45,175 nt of DNA from Actinomycetes bacterium (GCA_023417775.1 JAEZEJ010000112.1:1-45175), one strand, 5' to 3'. Counted from the stretch's first letter, positions 33,806 through 41,936 are shown. Notes: generated by a model not told the origin, from the letters alone. Program-made: numbers and translations.

Positions 33806-34933
33806 TCACTGTCCCTTCTTGACGAGGCGCCGAGCCAGCGAGTCCAGCAGGACCTCCGTAGCGCCCTCGTAGACCCGCAGCGGCCGGGCATTGCGGTACA
33901 GACGCTCGATCTTGCTGCCGTGCACGAGCCCGAACCGTCCCATGGTCTGCAGCGATCGGTCCACGACGCGACCGGCCGTCTCCGTCGCGCTGACCTTGGC
34001 CATGGACGAGAAGTCCAGGTGGCCCAGCGGGTCCTCGGTCGCGAGCGCCGCGGCCCGGTAGACGAACGAGCGGGCCGCCTCGGTCTCGGTCCACGACAGG
34101 GCCAGCGACTGCGAGACGGCACCCAGTTCGGCCAGCGGCCGGCCGAACTGGGAACGCTCCCGGCCGTGCCGGACCGCCTCGTCGAGCGCAGCCTGGGCGA
34201 GACCGACCCCCGAGGCGGCGACCGTGACGCGGAAGACCGCGAGCGTCTGCAGCATGAGCGAGAAGGCCTTGCCCGGCACACCCAGTCGGTGACCTGCCGG
34301 GACGCGGACCTGATCGAAGGTGAGCTCGCCGAGGATGTGCGGGGCGATGAGATCGGCCCCCTGCTCGATCGTCAGACCGTCGCTGTCGGCCGGAACGAGC
34401 ACCATCGAGTAGCCGTCGTCCTCACGGGCGAGGACACAGTAGAAGTCGGCGGCCCCGCCGTTGGTGATGAAGGACTTGCGGCCGTCGACGACGACATCGT
34501 CCCCGTCGGCGGTGAGCGTCGTGGTGACGGCGCGCAGATCCGACCCGACATCGGGCTCGGTCAGCGCGAGTCCCGCGATGGCGTCCATCGTCGCCACTCG
34601 CGGCAGCCACTGGCCCTTGAGTTCGTCGGAGCCGCCGATCGACAGCGAGTAGCTGCCGACCCCCTGCATCCCGAACAACGAGTCCAGGTGCGCCGAGGAG
34701 TACATCAGCGCCTCGCGCACCACGGCGAGCGCCAGCGGGTCGAGCCGTTCGCTCGCGCCACCGTAGGCCGCGGGCACCACGTGTCGCGCCAGTCCGCTCT
34801 CGCGCAGCTCGGCGAGCACGCCCGGGTGCACCTGCGTGTACTCGTCGGCCTCGGCCGCATACGGGGCGACCGCGTCCGCGACGGCACGCGCGCGTGCCTG
34901 GATGTCTCGATGCTCTTGGGTCAGGTCGAACAT
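33806..34933 (-). CDS. Acyl-CoA dehydrogenase
   Basis: The 375-residue single-domain enzyme has the FAD/substrate motif GLALTEPDVGSDLRAV, the VVVDGRKSFITNGG strand and the C-terminal VYEGATEVLLDSLARR with the catalytic-base glutamate in the classic YEG position. It oxidises acyl-CoA to 2-enoyl-CoA and passes electrons to ETF. It is second in a leftward operon behind another acyl-CoA dehydrogenase (11-bp gap). The two could form a heteromeric enzyme, but each looks complete. Confidence 0.93.
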   Translation of the reverse strand: MFDLTQEHRDIQARARAVADAVAPYAAEADEYTQVHPGVLAELRESGLARHVVPAAYGGASERLDPLALAVVREALMYSSAHLDSLFGMQGVGSYSLSIGGSDELKGQWLPRVATMDAIAGLALTEPDVGSDLRAVTTTLTADGDDVVVDGRKSFITNGGAADFYCVLAREDDGYSMVLVPADSDGLTIEQGADLIAPHILGELTFDQVRVPAGHRLGVPGKAFSLMLQTLAVFRVTVAASGVGLAQAALDEAVRHGRERSQFGRPLAELGAVSQSLALSWTETEAARSFVYRAAALATEDPLGHLDFSSMAKVSATETAGRVVDRSLQTMGRFGLVHGSKIERLYRNARPLRVYEGATEVLLDSLARRLVKKGQ

Positions 34934-34944
34934 GGCTCTCTTCC

Positions 34945-36096
34945 TCAGGCTCGCTGATCGAACTTACGGCCCAGCAGCTCGGAGACGATGCGGATCCGCT
35001 GCATCGCCGGCGTGCCGCCCGCGATCGCCCAGCCGTGGGCGTCGCGGTGCAGTCGCTCGATGCCGTACTCCTCGGTGTAGCCGTTGCCTCCATGCAACTG
35101 CATGGCGATATCGGTGACGCGCTTGGCCATCTCGTTGGCCGTGCACTTGGCCAGCGAGACCTCATAGGAGTTCGGGAGCCCGACGCCCGCCGAGGCGGCG
35201 GCGCGATCCCGGAGGAGACGCGCGGCCTCGACCTGCAGGGCCATGTCCGCCAGGAGCACCTGCACACTCTGGAACTCCACGAGCGGCTTGCCGAACTGCT
35301 CGCGCTCCTGGACGTACTGCACCGTCTTGTCGAGGGCGGCCTGTCCGATCGCGATGCTCATGGTGGTGTTGCCGAGGCGTTCGACCGAGAAGACCCCGAA
35401 GAGCTTGGAGAAGTCCCCGGCAGGGACCACGATGTTCTCCACCGGGACACGGACATTGTCGAAGTAGATGTCGGCCGACGGGATCCCGCGGAAGCCCATC
35501 AGACGCTCGCCGGCGCCGAAGCTCAGTCCCGCGGTGCCCTTCTCGACCAGGACCGCGCCGATGCCCTTGGAGCCCGGCGCGTCCGAGAGCCGGCAGTACA
35601 CCAGGTACTGGTCGGCCTCGCCGCCATTGGAGATCCAGCGCTTCGCGCCGTTGATGACCAGATGATCACCCTCCGGCTTGGCCGCCGTGACCATGTCGGT
35701 CGCCGCGGAACCGGCATCCGGCTCCGAGATCGCGACCGCCATCGTCTTGGCGCCGCTGACGATCTCCGGCAGCCAGCGCCGCTTCTGCTCCTCGGTGCCC
35801 AGATGCGAGATCACCTGCGCCGGGCCGGTGTTGGCCTCGAAGACCTGGAAGGCCGCCGGGCGGCACACCTTCCCGAACTCCTCGACCACCGCGAGCGCCT
35901 GCTCCAACGGCGCCCCTGAGCCGCCATAGGCCTCCGGGTGGGCGATGCCGAGGAACCCCAGCGCTCCCAATTCCATGCGCTGCTCGCGTGTGATCGCCTT
36001 GCGCTGCACGTCCAGCTCTTCTGCGATCGGCGCGTACCGCTCGCGTGCCACCTGCGCCGCGAGCGACCGGATCTCTGCCAGATCATCGTGAGCCAC
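34945..36096 (-). CDS. Acyl-CoA dehydrogenase, non-canonical base position
   Basis: The 383-residue enzyme has AVAISEPDAGSAATDMV, HLVINGAKRWISNGGEADQ and REQFGKPLVEFQSVQVLLADMA. At the C-terminus the YEG glutamate is replaced (IAGGTPAMQRIRIVSELLGR); the glutamate in VERLGNTTMSIAIGQAA may serve instead, as in isovaleryl-CoA dehydrogenase. That points to a branched or bulky acyl-CoA. The GTG at 36096 is preferred because GAGGAGG lies eight bases before it; a GTG at 36105 would overlap that site. It is the first gene of a four-gene operon and has a strong promoter with a GATAAT -10. Confidence 0.92.
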   Translation of the reverse strand: MAHDDLAEIRSLAAQVARERYAPIAEELDVQRKAITREQRMELGALGFLGIAHPEAYGGSGAPLEQALAVVEEFGKVCRPAAFQVFEANTGPAQVISHLGTEEQKRRWLPEIVSGAKTMAVAISEPDAGSAATDMVTAAKPEGDHLVINGAKRWISNGGEADQYLVYCRLSDAPGSKGIGAVLVEKGTAGLSFGAGERLMGFRGIPSADIYFDNVRVPVENIVVPAGDFSKLFGVFSVERLGNTTMSIAIGQAALDKTVQYVQEREQFGKPLVEFQSVQVLLADMALQVEAARLLRDRAAASAGVGLPNSYEVSLAKCTANEMAKRVTDIAMQLHGGNGYTEEYGIERLHRDAHGWAIAGGTPAMQRIRIVSELLGRKFDQRA

Positions 36097-36123
36097 GACG
36101 ACCACCTCCTCAAGTGGTTAATG

Positions 36124-36152
36124 ATTATCCTGATTTAGCCGACCCCGGTCAA
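36124..36152 (-). promoter_or_regulatory. Promoter of the acyl-CoA dehydrogenase operon
   Basis: On the minus strand, TTGACC (36152-36147) and GATAAT (36129-36124) are separated by exactly 17 bp. This is one of the best vegetative promoter matches in the window. Confidence 0.65.
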
Positions 36153-36167
36153 CCGCAACCGGACGGC

Positions 36168-36198
36168 GTGACACACAGATGACTATCATGATAATAGT
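36168..36198 (+). promoter_or_regulatory. Promoter and inverted repeat before the thiolase gene
   Basis: GTGACA (36168-36173) and GATAAT (36190-36195) are 16 bp apart. GATAAT ends eight bases before the ATG at 36204 and there is no ribosome site, so the thiolase mRNA may be leaderless. ACTAT/ATAGT arms with a seven-base spacer (36182-36198) overlap the -10, and TATCATGATA inside is a perfect palindrome. A related sequence in reverse surrounds the opposing -10 at 36124, so one regulator may control both operons. Confidence 0.55.
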
Positions 36199-36203
36199 TA
36201 GCT

Positions 36204-37400
36204 ATGTCACTCCAGCCCCGCGACATCGTGATCGTCGACGCCGTCCGCACCGCGAGCGGCAAGGGCCGCGAGGGAGGCGGTCTCGCCGACGTGCACCCGG
36301 TGGACCTGCTGGCACAGACCTTCACCCGGCTCTCCCAGCGCTCCCCCGAGCTCGACCCCGGCGAGGTCGACGACGTCATCATCGGCTGCGTGTCTCAGGT
36401 CGGCGAGCAGTCGGCGACCCCCGGCCGGATGGCCTGGCTCGGCGCCGGCTTCCCCGCGCACGTGCCCGCCACGACCATCGACCGCAAGTGCGGGTCGAGC
36501 CAGCAGGCGGTGCACTTCGCCGCCCAGGGCATCGCCGCGGGCGCCTACGACATCGCCATCGCCGGAGGCGTGGAGTCGATGAGCCGCGTCGTCATGGGAT
36601 CGGCGCGCATGGGCGCCGATCCGTACGGCGCGATGGTCGCCCGGCGCTACGCACCCGGCCTCGTCTCGCAGGGGGTCGCCGCCGATCTGGTCGCCGCGCG
36701 CTGGAAGCTCGACCGCGAGGACCTCGACCGCTACGCGACGGAATCGCATCTCCGCGCTGCCGCGGCACTCGAGAACGGCTCCTTCGAGCGCGAGACGATC
36801 GCCATCGACACGCCGGCCGGCGTGTTCGACCGCGACGAGACGATCCGCCCCGGGAGCACCGTCGAGAAGCTCGCCACCCTGCGCAGCGTGTTCGGCACCG
36901 ACGAGCTCGCCGAGCGCTTCCCCGAGGTCGGCTGGCACACCACCGCGGGCAACTCCTCGCAGATCACCGACGGAGCCAGCGCGCTACTGCTGATGAGCGC
37001 CGAGCGCGCCGAGAGCCTCGGTCTGACGCCGCGAGCGCGCCTCCACACGATGTCGGTCGTCGGCGACGACCCACTGCTGATGCTCACCGCCCCCATCCCG
37101 GCGACGCACCGCGTCCTCGCCCGTTCGGGGCTCTCCCTCGACGCCATCGACCACATCGAGATCAACGAGGCCTTCGCCTCGGTGCCCCTCGCCTGGATGG
37201 CCGAGTTCGGCGATGCCGACCCCGCACGGGTCAACCCGCGCGGCGGGGCCATCGCCCTCGGACACCCGCTCGGCGCCTCCGGGGCCCGACTGATGACCAC
37301 CATGCTGCACGCGCTGGAGGATGACGGCGGCCGCTACGGGCTGCAGCTCATGTGCGAGGCGGGCGGCATGGCCAATGCCACCATCATCGAGCGCCTCTAG
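36204..37400 (+). CDS. Acetyl-CoA acetyltransferase (thiolase)
   Basis: The 398-residue thiolase has all catalytic residues: nucleophile C96 in DRKCGSSQQAVHF, the NEAF loop in EINEAFASVPLAW, H354 in ALGHPLGASGARL and C384 in LMCEAGGMANATI. It cleaves 3-ketoacyl-CoA with CoA to release acetyl-CoA. It leads a three-gene rightward operon with a hydroxyacyl-CoA dehydrogenase and an enoyl-CoA hydratase, a full lower beta-oxidation set, divergent from the acyl-CoA dehydrogenase operon that would supply the first step. Confidence 0.95.
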   Translation: MSLQPRDIVIVDAVRTASGKGREGGGLADVHPVDLLAQTFTRLSQRSPELDPGEVDDVIIGCVSQVGEQSATPGRMAWLGAGFPAHVPATTIDRKCGSSQQAVHFAAQGIAAGAYDIAIAGGVESMSRVVMGSARMGADPYGAMVARRYAPGLVSQGVAADLVAARWKLDREDLDRYATESHLRAAAALENGSFERETIAIDTPAGVFDRDETIRPGSTVEKLATLRSVFGTDELAERFPEVGWHTTAGNSSQITDGASALLLMSAERAESLGLTPRARLHTMSVVGDDPLLMLTAPIPATHRVLARSGLSLDAIDHIEINEAFASVPLAWMAEFGDADPARVNPRGGAIALGHPLGASGARLMTTMLHALEDDGGRYGLQLMCEAGGMANATIIERL

Positions 37401-37435
37401 GCGCCCGACCCATCACGCGAAGAGAAGGGACGCCC

Positions 37436-38194
37436 ATGGACATCGCCCACGGTTCGGCGATCGTGACGGGAGGAGCATCCGGTCTCGGTGAGGCCACCGC
37501 CCGCGCGCTGGCCGCACGCGGCGCACACGTCGTCATCGTCGATGTGAACGAGGATCTCGGACGTGTCGTCGCCGAGGAGATCGGCGGGACGTTCGCACCG
37601 GCCGATGTCACCGACACCGCCGCCGTCGATGCCGCGCTGGACGCAGCCGAGGCCGCCGCCCCGTTGCGGGCGGTCGTGCACTGCGCCGGCAAGGGCGGCA
37701 CCGTCCGGGTCGTCGAACGAGACGGCCAGCCCGGCTCCCTCGAGACCTACGAGCAGCTCGTGCGACTCAACCTCGTCGGCAGCTTCAACGTGCTCCGGCT
37801 CGCCGCGGCCCGGATGGCTCGCCTCGACCTCGTGGACGATGAGCGGGGTGTCATCGTGCTCACCGCCTCGGTGGCGGCCTTCGAAGGTCAGATCGGCCAG
37901 ATCCCCTATGCCTCGGCCAAGGCCGGCGTAGTGGGCATGACGCTCGTCGCCGCGCGCGACCTGGCCGGCAAGGCGATCCGCGTCGCCACCATCGCTCCCG
38001 GCACCTTCGACACCCCGATCCTGGCCCGCTTCGGCCAGGAGGTGCGCGACAAGCTGGCGGCGCAGACTCCGCACCCGCGCCGTCTCGGCCGCCCCGAGGA
38101 GTACGCCAGCACCGCGCTGCACATCATCGACAACCCCATGATCAACGGCGAGACGATTCGCCTGGACGGCGCGATCAGGATGGCTCCGAAATGA
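37436..38194 (+). CDS. 3-hydroxyacyl-CoA dehydrogenase, SDR type II (HSD10-like)
   Basis: The 252-residue SDR starts SAIVTGGASGLGEATARAL, has HCAGKGGTV in the NNAG position, the serine in VLTASVAAFEG and YASAKAGVVGM; the tail APGTFDTPILARFGQEVRDKL is characteristic of type II 3-hydroxyacyl-CoA dehydrogenases related to HSD10. Those enzymes accept branched 3-hydroxyacyl-CoAs such as 2-methyl-3-hydroxybutyryl-CoA. AGAAGGGA precedes the ATG at 37436. Its stop overlaps the enoyl-CoA hydratase start by four bases. Confidence 0.92.
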   Translation: MDIAHGSAIVTGGASGLGEATARALAARGAHVVIVDVNEDLGRVVAEEIGGTFAPADVTDTAAVDAALDAAEAAAPLRAVVHCAGKGGTVRVVERDGQPGSLETYEQLVRLNLVGSFNVLRLAAARMARLDLVDDERGVIVLTASVAAFEGQIGQIPYASAKAGVVGMTLVAARDLAGKAIRVATIAPGTFDTPILARFGQEVRDKLAAQTPHPRRLGRPEEYASTALHIIDNPMINGETIRLDGAIRMAPK

Positions 38195-38973
38195 CCGAGA
38201 CCCCGACGACCGACCGTGAGCTCCTCGTCGAGGAGCGCGGACGCGTGCTGGTGCTGACGATGCATCGCCCCGAGTCGCGCAACGCGATGTCGATGACGAT
38301 GGCCCACCAGATCGCCGAGGCGCTCGAGGAGTTCGACCGGCGCGACGACCTGAGCGTCGCCGTCATCACCGGCGGAGGCGGCACGTTCTGCGCAGGCATG
38401 GACCTCAAGGGCTTCGCGCGCGGCGAGCGGCCGGTGGTGGAGGGCCGCGGTTTCGCGGGCATCGTCAAGAGCCCGCCGCGGAAGCCGATCATCGCGGCCG
38501 TCGAGGGCTATGCGCTCGCGGGCGGCTTCGAGATCGTGCTCTCGTGCGACCTCATCGTCGCCTCGAGCGAGGCCACCTTCGGCCTGCCCGAGGTCAAGCG
38601 CGGGCTCACCGCCGCAGCCGGCGGACTGCTGCGCCTGCAGCACCGCGTCCCGTATCACCTGGCGATGGAGCTGGTGCTGACCGGACGGATGTGGCCGGCA
38701 CCAGAGGCGCACACCGCCGGACTCGTGAGCCGCCTCGCCGACCCCGGCCAGGCGCTGGCCGCGGCGCTCGAGCTCGCCGAGCAGATCGCCCAGAACGCGC
38801 CGCTGGCGCTCGCCGCCTCCAAGCGGGTCCTCGTGGAGTCCGTGGACTGGCCGCTGCCGGAGAAGTTCGATCGCCAGGAGGCGATCGTCAACCCCATCCG
38901 CGAGTCCGCTGACGCGAAGGAGGGGGCACGCGCCTTCGTGGAGAAGCGCGACCCGCAGTGGACCGGCCGCTGA
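38191..38973 (+). CDS. Enoyl-CoA hydratase/isomerase (crotonase)
   Basis: The 260-residue crotonase has the oxyanion-hole segments GGGGTFCAGMDLKGFARG and VEGYALAGGFEIVLSCDLIVAS, the latter with a glutamate in the catalytic region, and FGLPEVKRGLTAAAGGLLRL. It hydrates 2-enoyl-CoA to 3-hydroxyacyl-CoA. It is the third gene of the thiolase operon, coupled by ATGA to the dehydrogenase gene and followed by a strong terminator. Confidence 0.93.
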   Translation: MTETPTTDRELLVEERGRVLVLTMHRPESRNAMSMTMAHQIAEALEEFDRRDDLSVAVITGGGGTFCAGMDLKGFARGERPVVEGRGFAGIVKSPPRKPIIAAVEGYALAGGFEIVLSCDLIVASSEATFGLPEVKRGLTAAAGGLLRLQHRVPYHLAMELVLTGRMWPAPEAHTAGLVSRLADPGQALAAALELAEQIAQNAPLALAASKRVLVESVDWPLPEKFDRQEAIVNPIRESADAKEGARAFVEKRDPQWTGR

Positions 38974-38989
38974 CCCGCACCCTCGTTGC

Positions 38990-39029
38990 GAACGCCCCGA
39001 GCTCAGGCTCGGGGGCGTTCTTCTGTTCT
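38990..39029 (+). terminator. Terminator of the beta-oxidation operon
   Basis: Arms 38990-39001 (GAACGCCCCGAG) and 39008-39020 (CTCGGGGGCGTTC) pair with one bulge around a six-base loop, followed by TTCTGTTCT. It is the clearest rho-independent terminator in the window. Confidence 0.85.
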
Positions 39030-39041
39030 CCGCCTTCGGTG

Positions 39042-39270
39042 GGCGGTGAGTCATCAACCACCGAGTGTGCGGACAGTGGTTGACCACTCACCGCTTAGTG
39101 GACGGTACCTATCGCGGTGCACCATCAACCACCACCACCGACCCGCTGGTTGACCACTCACCGACCACGGGCACGACACCATCGCGGTGCGCCATCAACC
39201 ACCACCACCGACCCGGCGGTTGACCACTCACCGACATCCCACACGACACCATCGCGGTGCACCATCAACC
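39042..39270. repeat. Dispersed 18-bp repeat cluster C, arranged as about 3.3 tandem 70-bp units
   Basis: Seven copies of the 18-bp element alternate in orientation at 39042 (+), 39078 (-), 39113 (+), 39148 (-), 39183 (+), 39218 (-) and 39253 (+), about every 35 bp. A plus/minus pair forms a 70-bp unit; units starting at 39111, 39181 and 39251 are highly similar, while the one at 39041 is diverged. The rest of the 350-bp gap (38974-39323) holds the terminator at its left end and a C-rich stretch near 39291 at its right; I see no gene in it. Confidence 0.88.
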
Positions 39271-39323
39271 ACGACAGCGGGCGGGTGGTCGCCCCCCCCT
39301 GCCCGAGGACGGGTGCGCGTGGA

Positions 39324-40802
39324 TCAGGCGGGGCCGATCGCGATGGACTTGGTCTCCAGATACGAACGGAAACCCTCGGGACCCATCTCGCGGCCGATGC
39401 CCGACATCTTGTAGCCGCCGAAGGGCGAGCCGTAGGCCTGCGGGAAGCCGTTGATGCTGACCATGCCGGTGCGGATGCGGCGCGCGACCCTGACGGCGTC
39501 ATCGACATCGGCACCCCAGACCGAGCCGGACAGCCCATAGGGCGAGTCGTTGGCGATATCGATCGCCTCCTCGACCTCGTCATAGGGCACCAGCGCGAGC
39601 ACCGGGCCGAAGATCTCCTCGCGCACCGCTCGCATGGAGTTGTCCACCCCCGCGAGCAGGGTCGGCGGCACGAACCAGCCGTTCTCCAGCTCGGGCGGCA
39701 GGACGAGCGTCTCGGCACCGGAGACGATCCGCGCACCCTCGTCGCGCGCCAGCGAGATGTATCCCTGCACGGTGTCCAGCTGGTTCTTCGAGACGAGCGG
39801 GCCGATCTTGGTCGCCGGATCCATCGGGTGCCCGACGGTCCACGCGCGCAGCGCCTCGGCGAAGGCCTCGGTGAACTCGCTCTCGCGACTGCGCGGCACG
39901 AGGATCCGCGACTGGGCGATGCAGAGCTGACCGTTGACGACCAGCGCCATCGGCAGGACGGCCTTGGCCACCGTCTCGGGGTCCGCATCGGGGAGCACCA
40001 CCGCGGCGGACTTGCCGCCGAGCTCCAGCGTCACGCGCGCCACTCGGTTGGCCGCAGCCCGCATGAGGGTCTGACCGACCGCCGTCGAGCCGGTGAAGGC
40101 GAGCTTGTCGACGTGCGGGTGCTCGATGAGCGACTGCGCTGCCTCACGGTCGGCCGGGACGATGTTCAGCACACCCTCGGGCAGACCAGCCTCGGCGAAG
40201 GCGTCCGCGAAGGCGAAGGCCGACAGCGGCGTCTGCGTCGGAGGCTTGAGCACGACCGAACAGCCCGCGGCGATCGCCGGGGCGATCTTGATGCTCGGGG
40301 TGCTGAGCGGACCGTTCCACGGGGTGATCGCGGCCGCCACTCCGACCGGCTCCTGCGTCACGATGCTGCGCATCCCCTGGGCATCGGTGCGGACATCGTC
40401 GAGCTCATAGGACTCGGCGAGGTCGGCGTAGTAGCGGGTATGCCGGATCGGATTGGGCACGTGCGCCTGCTGGCTGAACCACAACGGACAACCGAGCTCC
40501 GAGGTCAGCAGTACCGCGATCTCATCGAGCCGCGACTCCAGGATGTCGGCGGCGCGGCGCATGACCGCAGCCCGCTCGGGGCCGGGCAGATCACGCCAGC
40601 GGCGGTCCTCGAAGGAGGCCTTGGCGGCTCCCACCGCCCGGTCGATATCGGCGGACGTGCCGACTGCCGATCGCCCGACGACGGACTGGTCGACGGGGTT
40701 GAGAACGTCGATGATCTTGCCGCCCTCGGTGTCGCGCCACTCGCCGTCGATGAAGAGGCGGCTGCGGTCGGCGAGGTCGGGGGCGATGACGACATCGGTC
40801 AT
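39324..40802 (-). CDS. NAD(P)-dependent aldehyde dehydrogenase
   Basis: The 492-residue enzyme has the ALDH catalytic set: N163 in ITPWNGPL, E260 in TLELGGKSA and nucleophile C294 in NGQLCIAQSR, plus the cofactor loop FTGSTAVGQTL. It oxidises an aldehyde to an acid, for example the aldehyde derived from an alcohol released after BVMO and ester cleavage. GAGGAG lies five bases before the ATG. It is 28 bp downstream of the luciferase-like gene and should be in the same operon, under the shared 16-bp operator. Confidence 0.94.
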   Translation of the reverse strand: MTDVVIAPDLADRSRLFIDGEWRDTEGGKIIDVLNPVDQSVVGRSAVGTSADIDRAVGAAKASFEDRRWRDLPGPERAAVMRRAADILESRLDEIAVLLTSELGCPLWFSQQAHVPNPIRHTRYYADLAESYELDDVRTDAQGMRSIVTQEPVGVAAAITPWNGPLSTPSIKIAPAIAAGCSVVLKPPTQTPLSAFAFADAFAEAGLPEGVLNIVPADREAAQSLIEHPHVDKLAFTGSTAVGQTLMRAAANRVARVTLELGGKSAAVVLPDADPETVAKAVLPMALVVNGQLCIAQSRILVPRSRESEFTEAFAEALRAWTVGHPMDPATKIGPLVSKNQLDTVQGYISLARDEGARIVSGAETLVLPPELENGWFVPPTLLAGVDNSMRAVREEIFGPVLALVPYDEVEEAIDIANDSPYGLSGSVWGADVDDAVRVARRIRTGMVSINGFPQAYGSPFGGYKMSGIGREMGPEGFRSYLETKSIAIGPA

Positions 40803-40830
40803 GGGTGCTCCTCAGGATTCGTGGTTCGGG

Positions 40831-41841
40831 TCAGCGGAAGGCCGGCAGGACCTCGTTCTTGAACAGCTCGAGGGTGGACAGGACCTGCTCCTGCGGCAGG
40901 CCGTACCACTGCATCCGCAAGATGATGTAGGTCAATCCCTGCGCCTCGAGGTCCTTGAGCGCTGCAATGGCTCCCGCGGGATCGGTGAACAGATAGGAGG
41001 CGTCCGCCACCTCCGTCGCGGTCTGCGTGGACTCGAGATGGCGATAGCCGGCACCCTGCTGGGGTGCGTTGTACTGCGCGTACTGGGCCGTGACATCGCC
41101 ACGGGCCTGCAGGCCGATCGCCCGCGCCCGCTCCGGGTCGTGGTCCAGCACCAGCTCGCGCCGCACGACGAGGTTCTTGACCGGAAGGCCGAGCCGCTCC
41201 TTCTCCGCGCGGTAGTGCCCGAGCACGACCTTGAGCCGCTCCGGGTCGACGTGGGGCGGGACGATCCACGCATCGCCGAGGCGCGCGGCGCGCTGAGCAC
41301 CCTTCTTGTGCGGTCCCGCACCGATCCAGATCTCCGGTCCCCCCTCTTGCACGGGGCGCAGGCTGATCCGCTGATCCTTGATGCGGTAGTACTCGCCGTC
41401 GCGCGTCACCGAGTCGCCGCTCCACAGGTCGCGGATCATGGCGATGCTCTCCTCGAAGCGTCCGACACGCTCGTCGAGGCCGATGCCGAAGGACTCGAAC
41501 TCGTTCTCGCGATAGCCCATCCCGAAGCCCGCGACCGCGCGGCCGCCGGTGATGTGGTCGAGGGTCGAGAACTCCTCGGCCACGGCGACCGGGTGGCGCA
41601 GCGGGAGGATGAACATATTGGTGCCCAGCTGCATCTCGCCGGCATCGGCGGCCAGCGCCGCGAGCGTCGGGACCGGCTGGAGGGTCGGCATCCCGCCCAG
41701 ATAGTGCTGCAGCACCCAGGCCGAGGAGATCCCGCTCTGCGAGGCCGCCCGCACCTGCTCGCGCATCGCGGCGATGCGGTCGGCGGGCACGACGTCGGTC
41801 GGGAAGTCGTTCATGATGGCGAGGCCGAAGGTCAGCGGCAT
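40831..41841 (-). CDS. Luciferase-like (LLM) oxidoreductase, possibly F420-dependent
   Basis: The 336-residue protein has the bacterial-luciferase TIM barrel pattern: FGLAIMNDFP at the start, MQLGTNMFILPLRHPVAVAEEFSTLDHITGGRAVAGFGMGY, and EEGGPEIWIGAGPHKKGA-like segments later. Members use FMNH2 or F420; the TLDHITGGRAVAGFGMGYRENEF region fits the F420-linked and FMN-linked groups alike. A full F420 gene set in the same window makes F420 use plausible. The ATG at 41841 has GGGAG just upstream; a GTG at 41853 is less likely. The 16-bp element at 41865-41880 lies directly before it. Confidence 0.87.
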   Translation of the reverse strand: MPLTFGLAIMNDFPTDVVPADRIAAMREQVRAASQSGISSAWVLQHYLGGMPTLQPVPTLAALAADAGEMQLGTNMFILPLRHPVAVAEEFSTLDHITGGRAVAGFGMGYRENEFESFGIGLDERVGRFEESIAMIRDLWSGDSVTRDGEYYRIKDQRISLRPVQEGGPEIWIGAGPHKKGAQRAARLGDAWIVPPHVDPERLKVVLGHYRAEKERLGLPVKNLVVRRELVLDHDPERARAIGLQARGDVTAQYAQYNAPQQGAGYRHLESTQTATEVADASYLFTDPAGAIAALKDLEAQGLTYIILRMQWYGLPQEQVLSTLELFKNEVLPAFR

Positions 41842-41864
41842 GGTGTCTCCCACGGGTTGCTGCT

Positions 41865-41880
41865 ATTGATATGCATGATT
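41865..41880. promoter_or_regulatory. Shared 16-bp operator, copy 3 (LLM/aldehyde dehydrogenase promoter)
   Basis: ATTGATATGCATGATT, 23 bp before the LLM start. It matches copies at 27577-27592 and 31417-31432 in the ATATGCAT core and at most flanking positions. Confidence 0.62.
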
Positions 41881-41936
41881 GTGCCACAGGTCACGCCTCC
41901 GCGGCACCCGCCCGACCGTCCTGCTCGAAAAAGAAC

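Noticed and set aside
39042..39270. CRISPR array
   Set aside because: The repeated elements alternate in orientation, the intervening sequences also repeat, and no cas gene is present; it fits an inverted-repeat family instead.
39291..39299. Run of C residues as a phase-variable tract
   Set aside because: It lies in non-coding DNA after a gene end and not in a promoter position, so no switching effect is evident.
39117..40862. A 581-codon plus-strand frame over the 70-bp repeats and aldehyde dehydrogenase
   Set aside because: It is a read-through of the repeat array (His/Pro-rich) into the antisense of the aldehyde dehydrogenase, with no ribosome site.
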